Origin: Bacillus chungangensis
Lineage (GTDB): Bacteria; Bacillota; Bacilli; Bacillales; Bacillaceae_C
Assembly (NCBI RefSeq): GCF_030812995.1
Contig: NZ_JAUSTT010000001.1
Coordinates: 118,396-182,395 of the forward strand
Length of the DNA stretch: 64,000 bases
Direction: 5' to 3'
In this document: positions 36,611 to 46,574 of the stretch, one piece after another
Layout of the letters: every line of letters begins with the position of its first letter
Position numbering within the stretch: the first letter of the stretch is position 1
Made by a program: the position numbers and the translations under genes
The notes under the pieces: generated by a model
The model's database searches: none
What the model was told of the DNA's origin: nothing
The model's input: only the letters and a program-made list of their open reading frames with translations

Positions 36611-37129
36611 TTAGCTTGTTTCTTCTTTTTTCTTTAGAAATAGAAGTTGTTTTTTTATTGGATATGCAACAATGATAAAGAATACTAGATTCAATATCAA
36701 GGTTGGCCATAAGCGTAAATCTCCAAATTCTGTCCATTGCATTGGAACATTAAAAATAAGTTGATTCAGCTGGTATACCATCACTTCTATAAAAGCTATA
36801 TTAATAATTGTTACAATAGAAACAATCAACAAATTCGACTGTAACATTTTCATTAATTTAGAAGTTAAATAGACAGATAAAGGAAAAAGACACAGATAAA
36901 CGCCTAAAATCCCCGTATAATAAACATCGTAAAAAAGCCCAAAAAGAAAGGCTGCTGCGATCGTACGATTTCGAAAGTAATAAACGGTCATTAACAGCAA
37001 GACAACTAGCAAAAAATGGGGGACAATGATTCGATGTCCACTAAAAGCATCAAGAGAAAAATACTCTACAAATATGCTTTCACCAATAAAACAGCCAATC
37101 AAAAGAAGTGGGATTATCAGGCGCCTCAT
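36611..37129 (-). CDS. mreD: rod shape-determining protein MreD
   Basis: MreD is an integral membrane protein of the elongasome, which organises lateral wall synthesis with MreB and MreC. The 172-residue protein has five to six hydrophobic segments and the family pattern FLFGLFYDVYYTGILGVY. Its ATG overlaps the mreC stop (ATGA). Confidence 0.92.
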   Translation of the reverse strand: MRRLIIPLLLIGCFIGESIFVEYFSLDAFSGHRIIVPHFLLVVLLLMTVYYFRNRTIAAAFLFGLFYDVYYTGILGVYLCLFPLSVYLTSKLMKMLQSNLLIVSIVTIINIAFIEVMVYQLNQLIFNVPMQWTEFGDLRLWPTLILNLVFFIIVAYPIKKQLLFLKKKEETS

Positions 37130-38016
37130 TTCGCCCCCACCTCTTTATCGGTTTCTTGATCTACTTCTACCATTGTCCGACTAACAATCATTACATGCTT
37201 AAGGCCATTAAAGTTTGCTGCTGGTTTCACATAAACTGTTTGTGTCAACCCATATTCCTCTGGTTCCGTTTCCTTAACCGTACCAATAGGCAAGCCGGCT
37301 GGAAATACACCGCCAAGACCAGAAGTGATGACTTTTTGCCCTGCTTTTAGCTCAGCCTCAATTGGAATTCTTTTTAAAATCAACATTTCCTTTTCCATGT
37401 CATAGCCTTCAATAATTCCTTTATCTATATCTTCAGCTTCCCCTTCTCCTTGAATAATAACGGATATCCTTGTTTTTGGATTATTTGCTGTTAATAGTTC
37501 TACCTTTGCAGTCATCGGCGCTGTTGATATAACCTTGCCAAGTAGCCCATTAGCCGTGATAACAGCCAAATTAGGTTTTATTCCAGCAACCTCGCCTTTA
37601 TCAATCACGATATGCTCCTGCCAACGATCAGGATTTCTTGAAATGACAGTTGCTTGTACAGTCTCAAAGTCTCGCAAATCTTTTTCCTTGCCGCCGATGA
37701 TAGCTCGGAGATCCTGATTGTCTTTTTTTAGATCATTTACTTCAATCTCCAACTTTGCTAATTCTTCAAGACGTTTTTTTAATTTTTTGTTCTCTTTATA
37801 TGTATTTTTCAAATCAGCTACGTTCTCAAAGAAACCCGCTACACCGTTAGCGGGTTTAGAGACAAGGGATTGCCCGAAGCCGACGATATCCATAATAAAT
37901 TTTTCTGGCCACGATATATTATCTTTGCCTTTAATAGAATATCCAATCAATGCCACTAATAGTATGATGCTGATTAATAAAATAATCAGACGCTTGTTCA
38001 GAAAAAATTGCGGCAT
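37126..38016 (-). CDS. mreC: rod shape-determining protein MreC
   Basis: MreC links cytoplasmic MreB to the wall-synthesis enzymes outside. The 296-residue product has an N-terminal anchor (RLIILLISIILLVALIGYSI), a coiled coil at about residues 68-115 (ENVADLKNTYKENKKLKKRLEELAKLE region), and the two-barrel domain with RNPDRWQEHIVIDKGEVAGI and VITSGLGGVFPAGLPIG. A 361-bp spacer separates it from mreB, longer than usual. Confidence 0.95.
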   Translation of the reverse strand: MPQFFLNKRLIILLISIILLVALIGYSIKGKDNISWPEKFIMDIVGFGQSLVSKPANGVAGFFENVADLKNTYKENKKLKKRLEELAKLEIEVNDLKKDNQDLRAIIGGKEKDLRDFETVQATVISRNPDRWQEHIVIDKGEVAGIKPNLAVITANGLLGKVISTAPMTAKVELLTANNPKTRISVIIQGEGEAEDIDKGIIEGYDMEKEMLILKRIPIEAELKAGQKVITSGLGGVFPAGLPIGTVKETEPEEYGLTQTVYVKPAANFNGLKHVMIVSRTMVEVDQETDKEVGAK

Positions 38017-38377
38017 GATTTACACCTCATTTCGCCGTTCCAGAAATATAGACAATGATGTGCACCTATTCACCTAAATGGATGCTTGCATCATTGGGGG
38101 TGTTTATCCCCTTTATAAAGGATTTCAAGCTAAGAACGCAGCAGTATGCTGCATTGCTTGAATACCAATGGCTGTAGAACTATACCAAACGCTAATTTAG
38201 TAAAATCTGCCGCTCACCTTTAAATTTTATAAACAATGCTTTTATGCCTGTAGGGTCATTGCTAAAGGTGGAGACTTTCTATGCAGGCAAAATTTACTTA
38301 GATATGAAGCAAAAAAATTTAAGTTTAAAACAACGTTAATCGAACGTCATAGAAATACTCAAAAATAGCCATTTATA
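38017..38377. other. mreB-mreC spacer without recognisable gene
   Basis: 361 bp between two genes that are normally close. It contains a GCCTG(T/C)A...TGCAGGC hairpin around 38246-38288 whose loop carries AGGTGGAGACTT, a 12-mer also found in the pheB-pheA spacer. I see no ORF with a ribosome-binding site and no known element. Confidence 0.5.
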
Positions 38378-39391
38378 TTATCTTGTTTTGTTTTTGAAAA
38401 GGTGAATATGATCAAGTGCTTTGCCGGTTCCATTTGCTACACAATCAAGCGGGTCCTCCGCAATCAAGACAGGCATTTTTGTTTCATCACTAATTACCAT
38501 ATCTAGGTTGCGCAGCAGTGCACCACCGCCTGTTAACACGATTCCGCGATCCATAATATCAGCTGCAAGTTCTGGAGGGGTGCTTTCTAATGTATTTTTT
38601 ACTGCATCGACAATAGCATTCACAGTATCACGAAGCGCCTCACAAATTTCGACTGCAGTAATCTCAATGGTTTTTGGCAAGCCTGTTAGTAAATCACGGC
38701 CTCGAATTTCCATTGATCCGATGTCTTCAGCATTACCAGCAGCACCAATCTCTACTTTAATCGTTTCGGCAGTTCGATCACCGATTAACAAATTATATTT
38801 CTTGCGTATATAATTAATAATGGCTTCATCAACATTATCACCAGCAATGCGAATAGAACGGCTTGTGACGATTCCACCTAAAGAAATAATCGCCACTTCG
38901 GTCGTTCCACCGCCGATATCTACCACCATGCTTCCCGTTGGCTCCCAAACAGGCAGGTTCGCACCAATTGCAGCTGCAAAAGGCTCTTCAATCGTGTAAG
39001 CATCCCGTGCTCCAGCTTGCCGTGTTGCATCAATCACCGCTCTTGCTTCTACAGCAGTAATTCCTGAAGGAACACAAATCATGACATAAGGCTTCCCGCC
39101 AAACATACCGCGATTTTTTAATGCTTGATTTATGTAATATTTCATCATTGTCGCAGTTATTTCATAATCGGCAATTACTCCTTCCTTCATTGGCCTCATT
39201 GCAACAATATTTCCTGGGGTTCTGCCGATCATGTTTTTTGCATCATTTCCTACAGCGACGATTTTTTTTATGTCGGTTTGCATCGCAACTACCGATGGTT
39301 CTCGTAAAACGATTCCTTTTCCTTTAACATATACAAGTGTATTTGCTGTGCCAAGGTCAATGCCAAGGTCTCTTGTGCCAATTCCGAACAT
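38378..39391 (-). CDS. mreB: rod shape-determining protein MreB
   Basis: MreB is the bacterial actin that guides lateral cell-wall synthesis. The 337-residue product starts [20 protein letters not shown] and has the actin-fold phosphate motifs [29 protein letters not shown] and [15 protein letters not shown]. The ATG at 39391 is preceded by AAAGGGAG; the frame extends to 39526 without homology. It heads mreBCD, downstream of radC as in B. subtilis. Confidence 0.97.
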   Translation of the reverse strand: MFGIGTRDLGIDLGTANTLVYVKGKGIVLREPSVVAMQTDIKKIVAVGNDAKNMIGRTPGNIVAMRPMKEGVIADYEITATMMKYYINQALKNRGMFGGKPYVMICVPSGITAVEARAVIDATRQAGARDAYTIEEPFAAAIGANLPVWEPTGSMVVDIGGGTTEVAIISLGGIVTSRSIRIAGDNVDEAIINYIRKKYNLLIGDRTAETIKVEIGAAGNAEDIGSMEIRGRDLLTGLPKTIEITAVEICEALRDTVNAIVDAVKNTLESTPPELAADIMDRGIVLTGGGALLRNLDMVISDETKMPVLIAEDPLDCVANGTGKALDHIHLFKNKTR

Positions 39392-39703
39392 GTTTTGTAT
39401 CTCCCTTTCTGATACGAAGTACATTGCCAATGAATGTCCTACAAAGTAGACGTTATCTTTTGCTTTTTTGTTTCTGTATTTCCACAATAAATCTTTTCTG
39501 CCATTTTCAATATACAAAATTTGCATGTCTTTATAAAAATAGGAAGGAGTGCGAAATAAGTTGGTTCACTGCCTATTTTATATTCAATGCCCATTTGTTC
39601 ATTCAAGACTTCTGCTTCATTAACAAAAGCTTTCAAATCTTTATCAAATCTTTTACAAAAACATAACCTTAATTATATCGTAATCTCGATTAAAATCATA
39701 GAG

Positions 39704-41056
39704 TCACATGTACCCTTTTTCTTTCAAACTTACAAATTGATTGTCACCAATAATAAGATGATCCAGTATTTCAATACCGATAATTCTCCCGCATTCAACA
39801 AGTCGTTTTGTCACCTCAATGTCCTCTCTTGAAGGCGTTGGGTCGCCGGAAGGATGATTGTGGCAACAAATAATGGAAGCAGCAGAGCGCCGAAATGCTT
39901 CTTTAAAGTAGGGTAAACAATTTCTATTCACTAGGTTTAAATTGCTCCCCTCCAAACCGTACATACTCCTCTCAAAGTATACGGCTTTCCATTTATCCGC
40001 CGTTTTCCATCCGTTTGGAGATTTCTACGCCTCCCGCATCTTCCATCGGATAAAAACGAGATAAACTACTCTCCTTTGCCATGTAATAGGCTTTCCCTAT
40101 TTCAGACTACTACGAGAGTTCCGTTGCCATATTGGGGTTTTCAGCCAAATATTATCATATTCGGCTTTCCAACTTAGGCAATCCCCATTTAGCTAGGTAG
40201 AAAAAGCACTCTTTGGTATCGGATGTGACTTTCGCTCATTAATACTCACATAGAGATCGGCCAAGATGATACCACACGACACATCCCGAAGTATGAAGAA
40301 TGCATCTCATCTTGCATAGCGAATCACTGCCTTAGCTATGGGTTCCACTCAACCACCTTGAGCTATCATTTAAGCAATCCAGCTTTCATCCTTGTCCATC
40401 GATTTCATTTCGCCCTTCTGTTGTGACTTGGCAGCTAGTCAACAGAATGACTTTACCAGCATGCTACACTCCCTAGTTGGTTTCCCTTCTAAATAAGCTG
40501 GTTTATGATAGGAGATCTGTGGTAATTTCCTACTGCTTTGCTAAAGCAGATTTCCTACCTTGCCTTATGGGCGCACTACTTCGCGTGGATGAACAATAGA
40601 GGCGTTTAGACTTCCGACAAAAACAGTTTGTTTGTGCAGCACTTGATTCTTGGTGCTGAGATAAAGGCATACGAAATTTTCTTGTGCTAAAAAGCGCATA
40701 TCATTCATGACAAAGTTTGCACCATCTTCTGGACTTCGAATGACAAAGCGGTCATCATAAGAGAGGTTGGCGATTCGTCTGCCAATTTCAACTGCTGTCT
40801 TGATTTGTACAGCTTTTGCATATCCTATTCCTTTAATAGAGATGATTTCATCAATTGAAGCGTCTTTTAGAAGCATGAGTCCTTCAAAGTGTGCTAAGAG
40901 TCGATTAGCTAATTGAATAACCGATTCTGATTTTGTGCCAGTTCTTAATAAAATTGCTAAGAGCTCTTGGTTTGAAAGACTTTGAGGACCGTGTTGGATA
41001 AGTCTTTCTCGTGGGCGTTCATCAGTGGGGAAATCTTTCATCATCAATGATTTCAT
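39704..41056 (-). CDS. radC: RadC, DNA repair/JAB-domain protein, split by a group II intron
   Basis: The gene is in two exons: 41056-40577 (160 codons, ending ...SIVHPREV) and 39907-39704 (67 codons plus stop, starting [26 protein letters not shown]). Joined in frame they give a 227-residue RadC (231 in B. subtilis). It has the N-terminal helix-hairpin-helix ([15 protein letters not shown]) and the complete JAB1/MPN metal motif [19 protein letters not shown]. Without splicing translation stops three codons into the intron. The ATG at 41056 has AAGGAGG. The RadC biochemical role is unsettled; the old DNA-repair assignment is doubtful. It lies between maf and mreB. Confidence 0.93.
39908..40576 (-). 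mobile_element. ORF-less group II intron in radC
   Basis: On the minus strand the 669-base insert starts GTGCGCCC (group II GUGYG end) and ends CCCTAC (AY end). Domain V is visible at 39988-39954: the catalytic AGC, then CCGTATACT paired with AGTATGTACGG around a short loop. Domain VI follows at 39950-39909 (GGGGAGCAATTT...AAATTGTTTACCC). A TACTTC at 40293-40288 is the exact complement of the last six exon bases GAAGTA, as expected for EBS1/IBS1. No reverse transcriptase/maturase ORF is present, so splicing would need a maturase supplied from elsewhere or be self-driven. Confidence 0.92.
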
Positions 41057-41122
41057 GCTTTTTTTCCTCCTTCAGGACATTTTGAAGAATCCCATGAGGA
41101 GAGAAATATTTTAAATCATCGT

Positions 41123-41683
41123 TTAAATGCCCATTTTCCGAAGCAGACGACGCAAGCGAGAAATAGGTAAGCCCATCACTGCATAATAATCCCCTGTAAT
41201 TGATTTGACAAAAAAGGCTCCTATTCCTTGAATACCATATGCTCCAGCTTTGTCATAGGGCTCATCATTGTCTAAATATTCCTCCATTTCGTCATGTGAT
41301 AACTTCCAAAATGTCACATCTGTTTTCTCGCAAAAAGTGTGGACGTCCTGCTCATGTATGATCGCAACACCTGTATAAACAGTATGGGTCTGATCAGAAA
41401 GCATCGTAAGCATTTCTTTTGCATGAGAGCGATCGGCAGGTTTCCCGAGGATGCTGTTCTGACATGCTACAATCGTATCAGCTCCAATGACAATCCGATT
41501 TGGATATTGCGCTGCAACAGCTCTAGCCTTTCTGATAGAAAGTTCGATAACAATTTTATCTGGAGCCATCGATTGATCAATTTCTTCTGTTGCTTCACTT
41601 GTGATTACTTCAAAAGGGATATTTAACTTTTCAAATAATTCTTTTCGACGAGGCGACTTGGAAGCTAATATAATTTCCGACAT
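41123..41683 (-). CDS. maf: Maf family nucleoside triphosphate pyrophosphatase
   Basis: Maf hydrolyses non-canonical or canonical NTPs (dTTP, UTP and modified bases) to the monophosphate; in B. subtilis overexpression blocks septation. The 186-residue product has the phosphate-binding SKSPRRKELF, the motif RIVIGADTIVACQN, the segment DEPYDKAGAYGIQGIGAFFV and YYAVMGLPISRLRRLL. It lies between spoIIB and radC as in B. subtilis. Confidence 0.95.
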   Translation of the reverse strand: MSEIILASKSPRRKELFEKLNIPFEVITSEATEEIDQSMAPDKIVIELSIRKARAVAAQYPNRIVIGADTIVACQNSILGKPADRSHAKEMLTMLSDQTHTVYTGVAIIHEQDVHTFCEKTDVTFWKLSHDEMEEYLDNDEPYDKAGAYGIQGIGAFFVKSITGDYYAVMGLPISRLRRLLRKMGI

Positions 41684-41799
41684 GTTTTCACCTACTTTTT
41701 ATCATCAAGGGAGATACAAGGCTATCGTATCAAATACATCATTATTTTACAAGATTCCACGTATTGTTCCCCCTATCATGAGAGAAAAGCAAAGTTTTA

Positions 41800-42816
41800 T
41801 TATAGAGATATAAGCTGTTTTAAATAGTTAAGCTGAGCTTGTTGAGCAGCAATCCACTCTGTTTCGGTTTTTGCTTCAAGATATTGTTTAAAGGCTTGAT
41901 AGCTTTTCAGCTGTTCGGTTTGCAAGCTTTTTATTCCTTTATTTTTTATCTGATCAATGTTTTTAATTTTGTTGATTTTTTCTTCAATAGCTGTTAATTT
42001 TTCTTGATTTATAGGACGTTTGAAATAACCGGCTGTCTCCACTTCCAGCATTGTAAGAAACAAAGAATGAGTTAATTGAAGAAATTCCGCTTCCGCCTTC
42101 GTTTCTACTTGAATGTTTTTTTCTGCGATGGCGAGTTCCTTCGCATAAACTTCAACATTTTGTGCTGCTATTTTATCTCCTAATTCTTTTGCAGTCTCCA
42201 GATTTTCCGCACCAATCATGTACAAATAGTACTGGCCGTTCATTTCGACAACCATTGCTGGCAATCCTTTTCCCTTCACAACACTAGCAGTAGTTTCTGC
42301 CGCCTCTGCACTGCTAAAAACCCCCCCTTGCACAACGGCTACGCTCATCGATTGAATCGCCGCTGTTTGCTGCGGTGTAGGAGTACCATTTTCTTCTTTT
42401 TTATGCTGGACAACTTTTTCTTTCTTCACCGCTTGTTCTGCAAAAAAATCCCCAGGATATATAGCGATTTTAAGCATCACAAAACCAAATATTAGTCCGA
42501 TCACAATTGCAGTAACTGCAGCTTTCCACGATAGAAGGAAACCTGTAAGCATTTCATGGCGATTTCCTAATAGAAAGTTTACCTTCTTTTTTTTTGGCGG
42601 AACGTAATGAATTCTCTTAAACGTCTCCAGCTTCTCATTAGAACTATCAGTACTTGCAGATGTAACAAATGGCTGCTCTAATAATTCTTCTTCAGCTGCT
42701 GCTGATTCTTTTTCTACTTGCCAATGATGAACTTTCATCTCCTCTGATATTGGCATTTCTTTTCCGCTAATTTTAATGGTGATGTTATCACAAGTTGTTT
42801 TCGAATGCTTGTCCAT
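41800..42816 (-). CDS. spoIIB: stage II sporulation protein B, SPOR domain
   Basis: SpoIIB localises to the sporulation septum and speeds engulfment. The 338-residue protein has a ~110-residue cytoplasmic N-terminus with IHYVPPKKKKVNFLL and one membrane helix (KAAVTAIVIGLIFGFVMLKIAI). A SPOR-type peptidoglycan-binding domain (MSVAVVQGGVFSSAEAAE...YYLYMIGAENLETAKELGD) and a helical tail follow. The assignment rests on this layout and the maf-spoIIB-comC order. Confidence 0.88.
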   Translation of the reverse strand: MDKHSKTTCDNITIKISGKEMPISEEMKVHHWQVEKESAAAEEELLEQPFVTSASTDSSNEKLETFKRIHYVPPKKKKVNFLLGNRHEMLTGFLLSWKAAVTAIVIGLIFGFVMLKIAIYPGDFFAEQAVKKEKVVQHKKEENGTPTPQQTAAIQSMSVAVVQGGVFSSAEAAETTASVVKGKGLPAMVVEMNGQYYLYMIGAENLETAKELGDKIAAQNVEVYAKELAIAEKNIQVETKAEAEFLQLTHSLFLTMLEVETAGYFKRPINQEKLTAIEEKINKIKNIDQIKNKGIKSLQTEQLKSYQAFKQYLEAKTETEWIAAQQAQLNYLKQLISL

Positions 42817-42928
42817 TGTCGAACCCCCTTGGTGCTTGATTTTGCTTTATGCTAACATAATCAAAAAAAAAAAGAACAAGACTTTTGTCGCCTCGTTCAA
42901 GAAGATTTCGTCAACATTTTTACTTTTA

Positions 42929-43081
42929 ATAAAGTGAGATTTCTATTGATAGGGGGCTTCTCTTATTCATGTATACAGGACAAACTAAAAACTCGACGTC
43001 CCTTCGCCGCTAATTCCCTTCTACTGAGCGCTTCTAATGCTTCATGTTATTAAGTTTTACTAGAGTTAGATACGAGATAAA
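42929..43081 (-). mobile_element. degenerate hairpin MITE, copy 7, in tandem with copy 3
   Basis: The right-end motif ATAAAGTGAGATTTCTATTG and the left-end remnant GTTAGATACGAGATAAA are recognisable, but the middle is decayed and the hairpins are mostly lost. It shares its ATAAA border with copy 3, so the two are head-to-tail. Confidence 0.65.
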
Positions 43082-43235
43082 GTGAAACTTCCATCAGTGG
43101 GGGTTTTCTCTCATCCCCCACTGATGGTTAGTTGAACCAATCGGACATTTACTGGCAGTTATCCCCCACCTAGACTTCTTCGATCCCTCTTACTCTTGAG
43201 ATGGGGGTCTTACTGCCAGTTAGATGTGGGATAAA
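43077..43235 (-). mobile_element. IS605-like hairpin MITE, copy 3
   Basis: 159 bp with ATAAA on both sides. The right-end hairpin CCATCAGTGGGGG...CCCCCACTGATGG is perfect. The left-end hairpin pairs ACTGGCAG with CTGCCAGT. It lies between comC and spoIIB and is nearly identical to copy 4. Confidence 0.9.
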
Positions 43236-43268
43236 TTACCATGGTATTTCGTATCTAAAAATATCTAT

Positions 43269-44009
43269 CTATGAAAAAAGAGAAATATACCAATTCATGA
43301 TCTCCAGATGATAAAAGTAAGTGATTAAAGTACCAAGGCCGATAAAAGGGCCAAAAGCAATCGGTTTCTCTTTTTTTAAAAATCCACAAACAAGTCCTAT
43401 AAGTCCAAAGAACGCGCCTAAAATAACCGATACAATAAAAGATAAGAGGACAAGCTTTGTACCGAGGACAAAGCCAATTAAAGCAAAAAGCTTCATATCT
43501 CCGCCCCCTAAGCCGCCATCACTTAAACGTTCTATTAAAAGCAACAAAACAAATGCACTAATAGCTCCAAGTAGTGAATCCCACCATGGCTGAAGGGGAA
43601 ACAAGATTCTTTCTATTAAAAAAATGCCTCCAAAAAAAAGCAAAAGTTTATCGGGAATTAACAAATAGGTGATGTCAGATACAAAAATAATCATGAATAA
43701 AGAAATAAGCGTCCAAGCGATCATTAATTCTACATTCCAGCCAATCTGTAAAAAGGCAAACACAAATAAGAGTGGCGTCATCGTCTCAACGAGCAGATAT
43801 AGTGGAGAGATAAGGGTTCGACAACCTCTGCATCTCCCATATTGTATCAGATATGAAAGAACTGGAATTAGCTCTCGTGGGGTTAAATTCCGCTGACAGT
43901 TAGGGCACGCTGATCGAGGTCCTGCAATAGACTGTTGGAGAGGAATCCTTAAACCGACGACATTAAAAAAGGAACCTAAAACAAGGCCAAAAATGATTAC
44001 TACGTACAT
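43269..44009 (-). CDS. comC: prepilin peptidase ComC
   Basis: ComC cleaves and N-methylates the pseudopilins (ComGC and others) of the competence pilus. The 246-residue membrane protein has the N-terminal zinc-binding domain with CPNCQRNL and CRGCRTLIS. The aspartyl protease sites are in FVSDITYLLIPD and GLGGGDMKLFALIGF. Eight hydrophobic segments are visible. Location next to spoIIB and folC matches B. subtilis. Confidence 0.95.
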   Translation of the reverse strand: MYVVIIFGLVLGSFFNVVGLRIPLQQSIAGPRSACPNCQRNLTPRELIPVLSYLIQYGRCRGCRTLISPLYLLVETMTPLLFVFAFLQIGWNVELMIAWTLISLFMIIFVSDITYLLIPDKLLLFFGGIFLIERILFPLQPWWDSLLGAISAFVLLLLIERLSDGGLGGGDMKLFALIGFVLGTKLVLLSFIVSVILGAFFGLIGLVCGFLKKEKPIAFGPFIGLGTLITYFYHLEIMNWYISLFS

Positions 44010-44130
44010 TTTTTCTCATTCCTTACTTCATTCTAATTTTGTATAAAACTGGCATATTAGCTGCTGTCTCAATCCGACATAAGGTGTTAGAATTCTAAGG
44101 TGAGAAAAAGACACTCCCCGTATCCAATCT

Positions 44131-44876
44131 TTACCTCAAAAAAATCTTAGCGCTTCTAATGAATTTTGAGTGGGAAAAAAGCTGTGAAACATTCTCGTAA
44201 TGGGCAACGCGATTTCGCCCTGCTTGCTTCGCACCAATATACAATGCGCGATCAGCGTGGCGGATAAGTGCTATGCTATCTTCCCCATCCATTGGCGCTG
44301 TTGCTACACCAATGCTTACTGTTATATATATATCCAGCTCTCTGCTTTTAGAAGCTAAATCACGTTGAATTGCAAATGGATGTGCATATGCAGAGCTTTT
44401 TATCGAACAATGGGTTATAACTAGAAAGAGCAGCAACTACATGTACAAGTTCTTGATTTTTTGTCACAAAGTGTAAAAGTATATATAGGAAAATCGGAAA
44501 TAGAAATGAACGGTTTCATACTGGATTTGTCCGCCACTAACGATGAATTCGCAAACAAAATGATGGAATTGATGAAATAGTGATATAAACGGGGCTTATC
44601 TAGCTTTCGTGATAATAATAAGCAAAGAATTGGCAGCTGAAAAAGGAGCATCTCAACAAATAGTCCATAAGATAGAAATGCGGGAATTGTTATCCAATGC
44701 AATAAGATACATGGCGTTCCATGGATGTAAATGGGGAGAAAAGTACAAATGAAAACAAACATAAAAAAAGGGAGAAGATCCCACATACTGTCGAAAAGCG
44801 GGTGAAAAACATAGTAAACACAACAATTGTAAAGGATAGTCCCGATCAGCAAAACTGGCAGCAGTTTTTGCATCAC
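44131..44876 (-). pseudogene. degenerate diguanylate cyclase (membrane sensor plus GGDEF C-terminus)
   Basis: An N-terminal frame (44876-44421) encodes four to five membrane helices. A second, shifted frame (44436-44131) encodes only the end of a GGDEF domain: ITVSIGVATAPMDGEDSIALIRHADRALYIGAKQAGRNRVA. The GGDEF active-site region between them is missing and the junction is frameshifted, so no cyclase can be made. B. subtilis has no such gene between comC and folC; it is probably an accessory gene undergoing decay. Confidence 0.75.
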
Positions 44877-45060
44877 CTACTCCCCCTTTAGCAATAATAG
44901 CATTGTCATGTCTTATGCATATATTACCAAATTGTTCTTGTCATGTCACTTTATTTTTTTCTCCCCCTCATTCAAACATGCTGCATTTTCAATTTTAATC
45001 CGGACTGAGCTCCAATATATAGAAGAAGCCAAGCGGCACACTGTCCACCTGACTCCCATT

Positions 45061-46377
45061 TCAATCGATATGATGAATTAGATTCTTTAAAAATGGCTTG
45101 CATTGAGAAATAAAATAAAGTGATCCTGTCACAAGCAATACTTCGTTCTTTGCAAGGTTTTGATATAAGGCAGTAAGCAGGTCTTGCCAATTCTCATTTA
45201 TTTTTGCTGTTTTTGTTTGAGTGAGCTGCAAAAGTGCTTCTGCTTTCGCAGCCCGCGGAAAATCAAACTGCGTAAAATACAAATCGCCGGGGAAGGTCTC
45301 TAATGAAGCTAGCATTTCACTCGCATCCTTATCAATAAGCGCAGCAAAGACTACTTTGATCGACTTTTTTGAATAGCGCCTATTAACTGTTTCTACAAGT
45401 GCTTTCATACCTTGTTCGTTGTGAGCACCATCTAAGATGACATAAGGTTCCTGACGAATGATCTCCAATCGCCCTGGCCAAAAAGCATGTTTTAATCCTT
45501 TTCTTACATGCTCTTCTTTTATTACATATGAACCTTGTTCCTGTAAAAGCTGAATGGCCATAATAGCTAAAGAGGCATTATCGATTTGGTGGCGGCCTAA
45601 CATAGAAATTTCTACATCCTCAAAGACAGCAGCTTTCGAGGAAAGAGAAAAGCGCTCACCTGCCTCCAACGACTCTATCTCTCTCGTATGCCAGTCCTCT
45701 CCAAGAACCCAGATTTTCGCATGTTGTTCAGCAGCTTTTCGCTTAAAAATATCCCGTACTGTTTTCTGCTTAGCTGCTGTAATAAGTGGAACATGTTCTT
45801 TAATAATGCCTGCTTTTTCATTCGCTATCTCTTCAATCGTTTCACCAAGAATTTGCATATGATCCATTCCAATTGTTGTTATGACACTAATGATTGGCTG
45901 TAACACATTGGTAGAATCAAAACGCCCTCCTAGTCCTACTTCAAAAATAGCTATATCAACTGGTTGAATGCGGGCAAAATAGTAAATTGCCATCGCAGTG
46001 ATTACTTCAAATTCAGTCGGTGAACCAAGCGGAGTTTTTTCCAATGCTTCTGCTAATGGTTCCATTAACCGTACAAGCTCCACTAACTCTTTATTAGTGA
46101 TTGGCATTCCATTCAAACTGATTCTTTCATTAAAATGCTCAATATATGGAGATGTAAATGTACCAACTGTTAATCCAGCCTCATTTAAAATGGAACGGAT
46201 ATAAGTGACAGTCGAACCTTTGCCATTTGTTCCGCCAACATGAATGGCCTTCAAAGCTTTTTCCGGGTGATCGAGTTTCGCCATTAGCCATTCCATTCGT
46301 TTTAATCCTGGCTTGATCCCAAGTCTGAGTCGGCCATGTATCCAGCTTAACGCTTCATTATAGCTTTTAACCATCAT
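45061..46377 (-). CDS. folC: dihydrofolate synthase/folylpolyglutamate synthase
   Basis: FolC adds glutamate to dihydropteroate and folates. The 438-residue protein has the P-loop IHVGGTNGKGSTVTYI, FTSPYIEHFNERI, FEVGLGGRFDSTNV, ITTIGMDHMQILG and the C-terminal-domain motif VILDGAHNEQGMKAL. It lies downstream of valS on the same strand, the conserved valS-folC order. Confidence 0.95.
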   Translation of the reverse strand: MMVKSYNEALSWIHGRLRLGIKPGLKRMEWLMAKLDHPEKALKAIHVGGTNGKGSTVTYIRSILNEAGLTVGTFTSPYIEHFNERISLNGMPITNKELVELVRLMEPLAEALEKTPLGSPTEFEVITAMAIYYFARIQPVDIAIFEVGLGGRFDSTNVLQPIISVITTIGMDHMQILGETIEEIANEKAGIIKEHVPLITAAKQKTVRDIFKRKAAEQHAKIWVLGEDWHTREIESLEAGERFSLSSKAAVFEDVEISMLGRHQIDNASLAIMAIQLLQEQGSYVIKEEHVRKGLKHAFWPGRLEIIRQEPYVILDGAHNEQGMKALVETVNRRYSKKSIKVVFAALIDKDASEMLASLETFPGDLYFTQFDFPRAAKAEALLQLTQTKTAKINENWQDLLTALYQNLAKNEVLLVTGSLYFISQCKPFLKNLIHHID

Positions 46378-46574
46378 CTCACCTCTTTATTTTTGCGATG
46401 GCAAGATAAAACACCTCATTTTGATCAGAAAATTGTATCGGCCTCGAGTCTCTGCCTCTATAGTAAGGCTTCTCCGATTCCACTCTCTCTTATGAAGCCA
46501 CCCAATAATGGGAACATATAATTCTTAAAACAACGTAAAATTCTCATGCTCCCATTATAAGTGTGAGTTTAAAC

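Noticed and set aside
39704..41056. radC as a frameshifted or truncated pseudogene
   Set aside because: The break is an exact group II intron with GTGCG and AY ends, domain V and an EBS1/IBS1 match; joining the exons restores the full protein without any base change.
44972..45190. 72-codon frame overlapping the end of folC
   Set aside because: It overlaps the conserved folC C-terminus in another frame and shows no similarity to known proteins.
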